Source: Massilia sp. YIM B02763 (GTDB taxonomy: Bacteria > Pseudomonadota > Gammaproteobacteria > Burkholderiales > Burkholderiaceae_D). From it: 64,000 nucleotides of DNA. A model generated the notes under the pieces. The model did not search any database, had not been told where the DNA came from, and was given only the letters and a program-made list of their open reading frames with translations. The position numbers were made by a program, and so were the translations under genes. Numbering within the stretch: the stretch's first letter is position 1; each line of letters opens with the position of its first letter. Where the stretch lies: the NCBI RefSeq assembly GCF_030412015.1, contig NZ_JASNRD010000004.1, positions 186,001 through 250,000 on the forward strand, written 5' to 3'. Below are positions 53,801 through 61,622 of this stretch, one piece after another.

Positions 53801-54656
53801 ATGCACATATCTCCCTTCACTCTCGAGCGTGTTGCCAAAATGGTCAGTGGTGATACGAAACCTTGGCCGTATCGCTCAGGTCCGGTCTTGATTCGGTTCT
53901 TCAACAACTTCGGGTTCTCAGAAGAATACGGGCATGGCTTCCCGACACGCTTCATATATACGGAGAACAAGCTAAAGGAGCTCAACGGCACGCCCGCCAT
54001 CGCCAACGTATTTACTAGTCTGCTCGATCAGCGCAACTGGCTCAAACGAGCGCACTGGTATGGTGGAGCATCAGGACCACGACGCATGTCTTGAAATGCT
54101 CAATGGACTGCTGAGCTTCGACAACTTGAAAGCTTTAAAGCAGGGTAGTAGCTATCGGCTCGTCCAGAAAAGTAACTTGGTTACAGTCGACGCGCCTGTA
54201 CAGGTGGATGCTGAAAACGGGATTGAAGAGCAGATCGAGAAGTGCAGACAGAAAATTCAGGGGGAAGACTACGAAGGCGCGATCACCAACGCACGTTCCC
54301 TTGTAGAGACGCTTCTGACAAGCATTGAAAAGGAACTGGACCCGAAAGCATCAGATCCAGACGGCGACCTTGTGAAGACCTACAACCGGGTTCGCACGCT
54401 ATTGAACCTTGACCCCAGCCGCAAGGACATCTCCGACGCACTAAAACAGGTTCTCACTGGCTTGAGTTCTATCATCCACGGCTTAGCCACCATGAGAAAC
54501 AAGATGTCGGACGCACACGCCACTTCTTACAAGCCAGCACGGCACCATGCCAAACTAGCCGTCAACGCAGCTAAGACGGTGTGCGACTTCCTGTTTGAGA
54601 CGATGGCCTATCAGCGGAAGAAGGGGACTTTAAAAGTACCGCGGCCGCAGGAATGA
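53801..54656 (+). pseudogene. abortive-infection (Abi_C domain) gene with a single-base frameshift
   Basis: The first segment (53801-54059) gives VSGDTKPWPYRSGPVLIRFFNNFGF and LLDQRNWLKRAHWYGG in one frame. The second (54060-54656) continues in the +1 frame: VEHQDHDACLEMLNGLLSFDNLKAL, then an abortive-infection C-terminal domain (DYEGAITNARSLVETLL, LDPSRKDISDALKQVL, MRNKMSDAHA, AKLAVNAAKTVCDFLF). Removing one G in GGTGGA at about 54055-54066 would join the frames as HWYGEHQDHDACLEMLN. Abi_C proteins are phage-defence factors with an RxxxxH-like HEPN-type motif. It is probably inactive, unless the read is wrong or the shift is programmed. Confidence 0.75.
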
Positions 54657-54844
54657 TTCCCAACCTGGTCAGACTCATCAGCGCAAGCAATCTATCCAAA
54701 AATCACTTTGATCAAAGTAGATACGTGGATCTAATGTGTCGGATTTCCCCCAACTTTCATGACTTCTGCCTATCCGCGTTCATGAATAAATCGTAAGATA
54801 CCGGGTTGCCCTACGGCACTAATCTTACTGGTTAAGGACACGAA

Positions 54845-57637
54845 TTGAAACGCAGTTGGGCTTCTACGCCACTTGGGGAACTCTTCACGAAGAGCCGACC
54901 ATGGACACTCACCCTTGATGGTGAATCGGTAACGTTTGAACTTGATGGAAAGTCTCACGTTTCAAGCATCGGTAGCGCCGTCAGCCTGGTCATCGAGAAG
55001 GGGCGGTTCTGGTCTTCCGTCTCATACAAACCTGATGGCATCGCTCCCATTTTTGTTGATGGCATTCCTAACGGTCAAGCAGCCGACATGTCGGTACATA
55101 TCCGTAATGCTCGGATTGAGTTCTATGCGGACGAAGTGCGGCGCAAGGAAATTTTCAAGCAGGTTGATGAGTTCCTAGCGACGGTGGTTCGCTGGTCCAA
55201 ATTCGTTGGCTCGTCAGTTGCACGGCACAAGCAGCAGCACAGATGGCTCTCGCGTGACACCTTAGGCGACTGGAGCACTGCACGTCCTAGTCTGCCACTC
55301 AATTTCAGCCTCGCACACGTTCTTCAAGAACCACGCGTTAAGCAGTACTACGATGGCAAGGGAACTGAGGAGCACGCTGCTGTAAAGCTATGGAACACCG
55401 ACCTGAACCAGCTTGTAGTGCAGCTCAACGAACACCACCTTCAAACCGAACTGAGCGAGTGCGCTGAATTCCTAGATCAAGTCGAAAAATCTAAACTGAC
55501 GCCTGACCAAGCCTTGGCTGTCCTATGCTTTGAAAATCGTGTTCTGACGATTGCTTCCGCAGGTTCTGGCAAGACTTCCACGATGGTAGCGAAAGCCGGT
55601 TACGCTGTTCACCGCGGCCATGTGCAGCCAGAGCGCATTCTTTTGCTTGCGTTCAACACCGAAGCAGCGAAGGAACTGCAGGAGCGCATCGTTGAAAGAC
55701 TCGGCAAGTTCAATATTCCCGCTGACAAAATTCGTGCACAGACCTTCCATGCGTTCGGGTTGTCGGTCATTGGAACTGCGGCAGGTAAAAAGCCACGGCT
55801 TGCTCCCTGGTTAGATCAGGGCAAGGACCTTGAGCATATGTCTGAACTCATCGATTCGCTCAAAGATAATGACCCCCATTTTCGCACGTCATGGGACTTG
55901 TTCAGGGTCGTGTTCAGCCGAGATTTACCGAAGTTCGGCAGCGAAGAAGAAGCCCCCGAGGATTACGACCGCGATACCAAGAAGTCTGGTTTCCGCACGC
56001 TCGATGGCAGGGTAGTAAAGAGCCACGGTGAGCGCTTAATCGCAGACTGGCTGTACTACAATGGCGTCAATTTTTCATATGAACCACGCTACGTCGTTGA
56101 CACGGCTGATGCAACGCACGGAGCCTATCAACCGGACTTTTTCTACTGCGACGTAAATCTCTACCACGAGCATTTCGCACTGAACGAGAAGGGGGAGGCG
56201 CCACCTGAATTCAAGGGCTACGCTGAAGGTGTGAAGTGGAAGCGCGAACTACACGCGAAGCACAAAACCCAGCTCGTTGAGACGACATCGGCAGACCTTC
56301 GTTCAGGTAAAGCTTTCCGCATTCTTGAAGATGCATTGACTCGGCGCGGCATCATTCTAGACCCGAACCCTGACCGCCCTGTTGTAGGTCGGAAGGTGAT
56401 CGAGCATCACGAGCTGGTGAAGGTGTTCCGCACCTTCCTGACGCACGTGAAAGGCAATCTGTTGAGTGATGCAGACCTGCGCGTACGATTAAGAGCTACT
56501 CATGTTGGCGCGTTCATCTACCGCCATGAGATGTTCCTAGATCTGTTTAAAAAAATCAGAGCAGCATGGGAGGCGTCGCTAACGCAGGGGGACTGCATTG
56601 ACTTTGACGACATGCTCAACATCGCGGCTGACCACATTGAAGGTGGGCGATACGATTCACCTTATGACCTGGTGATGGTTGATGAGTTCCAAGATGCTTC
56701 AAAAGCAAGGGCGCGTCTTGCCAGTGCGCTGGTGAAAAAGCCGCACAAATTCTTGTTCGCCGTAGGTGACGACTGGCAGGGCATCAATCGATTTGCTGGA
56801 GCTGACATCTCAGTCATGACCGACTTTGACCGCTGGTTCGGCAAAGGCAAGACTGTTCGACTTGAACGCACGTTCCGATGTCCGCAATCGCTCTGCGACA
56901 TCTCCAGCAGGTTCGTGCAGAAGAACCCTGTTCAGATCCCGAAAAAGGTCACTTCCACCAACGCCGAGTTTCCTCCTGCCGTCAGAGGTTTGCAGGTTAA
57001 AGACGACAAAAAAATTCTCCCCGCAATTGACAAGTTTCTTGGTGAACTCTGCATATCCATAGCTACAGGTGACGTGCCAATTAATTCAAAGGGCAAGGTG
57101 TCTGTCTTCCTGCTCGGACGCTATCGCAAGGAAGCTGAATTTCTGCCCTACGAACTGGTCCAGAAGTATAAGCACTACCTTGATCTCACGTTCAAGACGG
57201 TGCATTCGTCTAAAGGGCTTGAAGCCGATTACATCATCCTTCCGCGCATGGTCCGTGGTGCATATTCCTTCCCCAGCACGATACAGGATGACCCGGTTTT
57301 ACAGCTCGCTATGCCATCTGGCGATACGTTCCCATTCGCCGAGGAACGCCGCTTGTTTTACGTGGCACTGACACGAGCGCGTAGGCAGGTTGTCATGGTC
57401 ACAGTAGAAGGACGGCTCTCGCCCTTCGTAACTGAGCTGGTCCTGGACAGTAACGTTAAACTCGCAGACGTCGATGGTAACCCCGCCGAGGACAACATAT
57501 GTCCGAAGTGCCAAGTCGGTTCACTGATCAAAAAGCCCGGACAGTACGGCCCTTACTTCGACTGTAACAACTTCCCGGCTTGTAAGTATCGGATAAGCCA
57601 GAAGAAGAGGCTGATCGAACAAAGCCAGAAAAGGTAG
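54845..57637 (+). CDS. SF1 (UvrD/HelD-like) helicase with candidate nuclease insertion and C-terminal zinc finger
   Basis: The 930-aa protein has Q-motif LTPDQ (218-222), Walker A SAGSGKTS (238-245), an insertion at about 390-480 with E396, PDF (430-432) and E442 that resembles a PD-(D/E)xK nuclease core, Walker B DEFQD (613-617), HSSKGLEADYIIL (motif V) and FYVALTRARR (motif VI). The tail is a Cys4 finger, CPKCQVGSL...DCNNFPACKY, like topoisomerase I. The start is TTG 54845 with AAGGA 7 bp upstream. Residues 1-200 are unknown. Next to an Abi gene, a defence role is plausible. Confidence 0.82.
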   Translation: MKRSWASTPLGELFTKSRPWTLTLDGESVTFELDGKSHVSSIGSAVSLVIEKGRFWSSVSYKPDGIAPIFVDGIPNGQAADMSVHIRNARIEFYADEVRRKEIFKQVDEFLATVVRWSKFVGSSVARHKQQHRWLSRDTLGDWSTARPSLPLNFSLAHVLQEPRVKQYYDGKGTEEHAAVKLWNTDLNQLVVQLNEHHLQTELSECAEFLDQVEKSKLTPDQALAVLCFENRVLTIASAGSGKTSTMVAKAGYAVHRGHVQPERILLLAFNTEAAKELQERIVERLGKFNIPADKIRAQTFHAFGLSVIGTAAGKKPRLAPWLDQGKDLEHMSELIDSLKDNDPHFRTSWDLFRVVFSRDLPKFGSEEEAPEDYDRDTKKSGFRTLDGRVVKSHGERLIADWLYYNGVNFSYEPRYVVDTADATHGAYQPDFFYCDVNLYHEHFALNEKGEAPPEFKGYAEGVKWKRELHAKHKTQLVETTSADLRSGKAFRILEDALTRRGIILDPNPDRPVVGRKVIEHHELVKVFRTFLTHVKGNLLSDADLRVRLRATHVGAFIYRHEMFLDLFKKIRAAWEASLTQGDCIDFDDMLNIAADHIEGGRYDSPYDLVMVDEFQDASKARARLASALVKKPHKFLFAVGDDWQGINRFAGADISVMTDFDRWFGKGKTVRLERTFRCPQSLCDISSRFVQKNPVQIPKKVTSTNAEFPPAVRGLQVKDDKKILPAIDKFLGELCISIATGDVPINSKGKVSVFLLGRYRKEAEFLPYELVQKYKHYLDLTFKTVHSSKGLEADYIILPRMVRGAYSFPSTIQDDPVLQLAMPSGDTFPFAEERRLFYVALTRARRQVVMVTVEGRLSPFVTELVLDSNVKLADVDGNPAEDNICPKCQVGSLIKKPGQYGPYFDCNNFPACKYRISQKKRLIEQSQKR

Positions 57638-57721
57638 TGGCAGGCAGCGGCTAATCGAGATCCAATGAGGCTTCTTAGCCGCGCGCCTCGCCGGCCAGCT
57701 TAATCACCGTTTTTTCCACCC

Positions 57722-57885
57722 ATGGCAAAACCGGCACAAATCCTCACCATCCACGTCAGTATGAACGATGTTGCGCCTTCCCTGTGGCGCCGCATCCGCG
57801 TCGATGCCGACATCACGCTGCGCAACCTGCACCACATCCTCTAGGCGTCATTCGGCTGGACCTCGTCGCACCTGCATTAATTTGA
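57722..57885 (+). pseudogene. pRiA4b ORF-3-like/TnpR-passenger fragment
   Basis: From an ATG at 57722 the frame reads MAKPAQILTIHV, LWRRIRVDADITLRNLHHIL, then a stop, then ASFGWTSSHLH with another stop. This is the conserved N-terminal motif of the plasmid pRiA4b ORF-3 family (P-x-WRR, LH...GW...HLH). The in-frame stop and missing C-terminal two thirds show it is dead. Confidence 0.65.
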
Positions 57886-58147
57886 CATCAAGACGATAAG
57901 CGTTCTTGCCGTGCGCCGAGCGCTAAAATCCAGAACTAGGCTAATGCTAAGGGAGCGCAGCCGCGCAACGGGCGTGCGTACAAGTCGCCTTAATGAGCAC
58001 GGAGAGAATGCCGACCGTGCGTTGATACCCGTAAAGATTTGGCAGATCTGGGCACCTTCAATTTGGACGACGCGCCAACAACCTTGCGCGCGCCAACGCT
58101 TTGCTCTCGTCGACTTAGGGTCTCTTCGTCTATCACAGCTACATATG

Positions 58148-58180
58148 TAGAACGATAATATAAATATATTAGTTGTTCTA
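58148..58180. repeat. AT-rich inverted repeat
   Basis: TAGAACGATAATATA (58148-58162) faces TATATTAGTTGTTCTA (58165-58180) with a one-base length difference, a near-perfect dyad in a GC-richer surround. It could be an operator, an element end or a recombination site. No T-run follows. Confidence 0.55.
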
Positions 58181-58261
58181 TGCTACATTGAGTAAGGCGA
58201 CGGCCTGTGCTGGATTGTTCGGTCTTGGCATGACGACTTTTCTCACACTTCCCTCATCGCT

Positions 58262-58483
58262 CATACCTACGGCAACGTAGGATGCACGGTGCCGCCGGTG
58301 AACTTGAAGAACGAGAACGGCTGGCTCGCCGCCTCGACCGCCGCCAGCGCGCGAACAACCATTGACCGCCTCGTAACGCTCCCGTGCATCGCTCGGCAGC
58401 AGCACTGCGATCTTGTCCCATAGATGCAGTAGTATTGCGCCGCTTTCGAAGATCGACAGGTCGCCATTGGTCAGGCACGATAC
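58262..58483 (-). pseudogene. glutathione S-transferase fragment, frameshifted
   Basis: On the minus strand one frame gives GDLSIFESGAILLHLWDK then IAVLLPSDARERYEAV, the N-terminal GST glutathione-site region and following helix. The frame then shifts to VVRALAAVEAASQPFSFFKFTGG. No start, and no C-terminal domain; the gene is a remnant. Confidence 0.62.
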
Positions 58484-58604
58484 ATGGCAAAAGGCTGGTT
58501 CGCAAAGTGCGCGGCATTGCGCTCGCCGAACGGGCGTCGATGCCAGGTTGACTCACACCAAACCACTGCCTCGAAAGTTAGATCTGCGCTATACTGGCCA
58601 CACT

Positions 58605-58967
58605 ATGGCCCGCCGTTTCGTTCTCATCTTGCTAGCAGTGATGACCTTCCAGTTTACTTGGAACGTCGTCAGCGCGTATTGCATGCACGAGGCGGGCCGA
58701 GCATCAAACCACTTTGGGCACCATCAGCACAACAGCAGTGCCGACGAGTTGTCGCTGGCTGCCAAGGACAAGTCTCCGTCGAGCAAGAAGCTCACTGCAC
58801 ACGACGCTCACTGCGCGTACGTGCACATTGCGCTCGCCGCTCCCGATCTTGCCGATTCTTGCCCTCTGATGGACAACACTAGCGACGCCGTCGTCACGGC
58901 GCTCGTTTCTCCCGACTCCGTCGTTCCCTCTCGTCCTTATCGTCCCAAGTGGACCGGCCGCGCCTGA
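58605..58967 (+). CDS. czcI: CzcI-like small periplasmic metal-efflux accessory protein
   Basis: The 120-aa protein has an N-terminal signal/TM (RRFVLILLAVMTFQFTWNVVSA), a conserved CMHEAGRAS segment, a metal-binding His cluster HFGHHQHN and a Cys in HDAHCAYVHIA. The layout matches CzcI of Cupriavidus, encoded directly upstream of czcCBA, where it modulates the system. The start at MARR is chosen because the upstream frame is the scar of other genes. Confidence 0.78.
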   Translation: MARRFVLILLAVMTFQFTWNVVSAYCMHEAGRASNHFGHHQHNSSADELSLAAKDKSPSSKKLTAHDAHCAYVHIALAAPDLADSCPLMDNTSDAVVTALVSPDSVVPSRPYRPKWTGRA

Positions 58968-59080
58968 TCCTGCGGCTGACCTTTTTTGCGACCTTTCATC
59001 TGAAACGCATTGCCGCGCACCGTTGACGGTGTGTGGGGGCTGCCGCCGGCTATTTCCCCTTAATAGTCTTCGGAGTCATC

Positions 59081-60388
59081 ATGCAATCCAAGCACATTGT
59101 GCTGGGAGCGACGGTCCTGCTGCTGCAGGCCGCGTTTCCGGCTGCCCATGCTATCGGGCAGCAAAGTAGTTCTACGCCTGTTGTAGCGGCGCCCCAGGCG
59201 GGCGTCCCGGCTTCACCGCTCACGCTGGAGCAAGCGATTCAACTGGCACTGTCCGCCAACCCGGCATTGCGGTCCGCTACACGTTCGATCGGCATTGCCG
59301 AGGGTGCGGTACAACAAGCGGGCGCCCGTCCGAACCCGGAGCTGTCTTTTCTCTCGGAGGGGACGGATCGCAACACGCGTACCGAAACGACCCAGATCAA
59401 CCAGGTGATCGAACTGGGCGGCAAGCGCGGTGCACGCATTGCTGTGGCCGAACAGGAGCGCAACGTCGCCATCGACGACGTGAATGCCAGACGCGCGGAG
59501 TTGCGCGCCGATGTAATTACCGCCTATATGGAAGCGCTGACAGCGCAGGAGCGGCTCGCACTGGCCCAGGCCTCTCTTGAACTGGCCCATAAATCGACCG
59601 ATGTCACCAGCCGGCGCGTCACCGCGGGCAAGATCTCGCCGGTCGAGCAGACACGTTCGAGCGTCGCAGAGGCTGCCGTGCGGCTGGAGCTGGCCCAGGC
59701 CGAGGCCGACCTGGCCTTGGCCAAGCGCCGGCTGACCGCGCTGTGGGCCAGCCCACGTCCACTCGATCAGTCCCTGCAGGTTCCCGACACCTTCGGCCGC
59801 TTGCCTGCTTGGCCCGAGCTGGCGGAACGGCTGGCAAGCTCGCCGCAATTGCGCCGCGCGCAGTCGGCGGTAGCCGGACGGGACGCTCAGGTCAAGCTCG
59901 AGCGGGCGCAGCGCATTCCGGACGTGACGGTCACGCTCGGCTCCCAGCGCGAGCGCGAGCTTGGCCGTACCCAGGGTGTGGTTGGCCTGTCGTTGCCGCT
60001 GCCGCTGTTCAATCGTAACCAAGGCAACATCCTCTCCGCGCTGCGCCGCGCCGACCAGGCACGGGACGACCTCGAGGCCGAGCAGCTTCGTCTCACGCAG
60101 GTGCTTGCCGATGCCTACCAGCGCGCCGAGGTGGCGTCGACGCAAACGGTCACCCTCCGCGACCAGGTGCTGCCAGCTGCCCAAAGCGCCTACGACGCCG
60201 CGGTCACCGGTTTCGAGATGGGGAAATTCGCGTTCACCGACGTGCTCGACGCCCAGCGTACGCTGTTTCAAACCAAGACCCAGTACCTCCGCGCGCTCTC
60301 CGACCGCTACCGCTCGATCGCAGATATCGAACGTTACGTCCCGATTACAGGCACCGGCGTGAATTCCACTGAAAGAACATCCAAATGA
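59081..60388 (+). CDS. czcC: CzcC-like outer-membrane efflux protein (Co/Zn/Cd)
   Basis: The 435-aa TolC-family protein has a signal peptide (LLLQAAFPAAHA) and the OEP repeats (LTLEQAIQLALSANPALRSA, LGGKRGARIAVAEQERNVA, VLDAQRTLFQTKTQYLRAL). CGGAG precedes ATG 59081. Its stop overlaps the czcB start by ATGA. It forms the outer-membrane duct of the CzcCBA metal-efflux complex. Confidence 0.9.
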   Translation: MQSKHIVLGATVLLLQAAFPAAHAIGQQSSSTPVVAAPQAGVPASPLTLEQAIQLALSANPALRSATRSIGIAEGAVQQAGARPNPELSFLSEGTDRNTRTETTQINQVIELGGKRGARIAVAEQERNVAIDDVNARRAELRADVITAYMEALTAQERLALAQASLELAHKSTDVTSRRVTAGKISPVEQTRSSVAEAAVRLELAQAEADLALAKRRLTALWASPRPLDQSLQVPDTFGRLPAWPELAERLASSPQLRRAQSAVAGRDAQVKLERAQRIPDVTVTLGSQRERELGRTQGVVGLSLPLPLFNRNQGNILSALRRADQARDDLEAEQLRLTQVLADAYQRAEVASTQTVTLRDQVLPAAQSAYDAAVTGFEMGKFAFTDVLDAQRTLFQTKTQYLRALSDRYRSIADIERYVPITGTGVNSTERTSK

Positions 60389-61611
60389 AGTACATCAATC
60401 AAAACAAATCGACCAAGTCCGTGCTGGCGATCGTTGCCGTCGGCGTGATCCTCGGCGCTGCCATCCTGTTCTGGAAGAAGGATCCCGGTGAAGCTGCTGA
60501 CACCGAAAGCAAGAAGGAAGTGCCTCAGGCGGCAGCTGGTAAAGCCGCACCTAAAGAAGGCGGCGAGCACCATGCGGGCGAGGAGGGACTCGTTCGACTG
60601 ACGGCTCAGCAAATCCAGCAGGCGGGGATCAAGCTGGCGACCGCCGCTCCGGAAACGATCGAAGCGTCCGTCCAATTGCCTGGGGAAGTCCGCTTCGACC
60701 AGGACCGAACTGCGCACATCGTCCCGCGCGTCCCAGGGATCGCGGATTCGGTGCAAGCGGAGCTGGGCCAGACGGTGAAGAAGGGGCAGGTACTGGCCGT
60801 GATCTCCAGTCCTGAGCTGGCCGAATTGCGCAGCACGCTGAACGCGGCAACGACGCGTCTGGACCTGGCGCGCACCACCTACCAGCGTGAAAAGAAGCTG
60901 TGGGAAGACAAGATCTCGGCCCAGCAGGATTACCTGCAGGCGCAGCAGGCCTATGAGGAAGCACGTATCGCCGCGAACAATGCGCAATCCAAGCTGAGCG
61001 CACTCGGCGTTGGATCCGGCAAGGGGGCATTGAACCGCTATGAATTGCGTGCGCCGTTCGATGGCGTCATCGTCGAAAAGCACATCAGCCTGGGCGAGGC
61101 GCTCAAGGAAGACGCCAATGTGTTCCTGCTGTCGGATCTTTCGCATGTATGGGTCGACGTCGTCGTCACGCCGAAGGACTTGAATGTGGTGCGGGTCGGC
61201 GAAACCGCGACGGTCAAGGCGGCCGCAGCCGACCTTAGTGCAACTGGCAAGGTGACCTACGTCGGTGCGCTGGTCGGAGAGCAGACCCGTTCTGCAACCG
61301 CCCGTATCGAACTGGTCAACCCATCACTGGCCTGGCGCCCGGGCCTGTTCGTCAACGTGTCGCTGGTGCAGAGCACCAAGCGCGCGGCCGTCACCGTGCA
61401 AAGCGATGCGTTGCAGACCGTCGAGGACAAGCCGGTCGTGTTTGTCCAGACATTGGAAGGCTTCAAGGCCCAGCCGGTCGTGGTTGGCGCGACTGACAAG
61501 GAGCACGCCGAAATCCTGCAAGGCCTGTCTGCCGGCACTGCCTATGCCGCAACTGGCAGCTTCGTCCTAAAGGCGGAGCAGGGCAAAGGCAGCGCCGAGC
61601 ACGAGGATTGA
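60385..61611 (+). CDS. czcB: CzcB-like membrane-fusion protein
   Basis: The 408-aa periplasmic adaptor has one N-terminal TM, a barrel-sandwich with VPRVPGIADSVQAELGQTVKKGQVLAVIS, an alpha-hairpin, and a second lipoyl half YELRAPFDGVIVEKHISLGEAL. The region near residues 40-70 is rich in charged and His residues (HHAGEEG), as in metal-efflux adaptors. It links CzcA and CzcC. Confidence 0.9.
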   Translation: MKYINQNKSTKSVLAIVAVGVILGAAILFWKKDPGEAADTESKKEVPQAAAGKAAPKEGGEHHAGEEGLVRLTAQQIQQAGIKLATAAPETIEASVQLPGEVRFDQDRTAHIVPRVPGIADSVQAELGQTVKKGQVLAVISSPELAELRSTLNAATTRLDLARTTYQREKKLWEDKISAQQDYLQAQQAYEEARIAANNAQSKLSALGVGSGKGALNRYELRAPFDGVIVEKHISLGEALKEDANVFLLSDLSHVWVDVVVTPKDLNVVRVGETATVKAAAADLSATGKVTYVGALVGEQTRSATARIELVNPSLAWRPGLFVNVSLVQSTKRAAVTVQSDALQTVEDKPVVFVQTLEGFKAQPVVVGATDKEHAEILQGLSAGTAYAATGSFVLKAEQGKGSAEHED

Positions 61612-61622
61612 GGAGCACAACC

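Larger units (their letters stand above)
57638..58604. other. 967-bp region of gene scars
   Basis: No intact gene. It contains a pRiA4b ORF-3-like remnant (57722-57885), an AT-rich inverted repeat (58148-58180) and a glutathione S-transferase remnant (58262-58483). The sequence between them (57886-58147) shows no recognisable feature. Confidence 0.6.
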
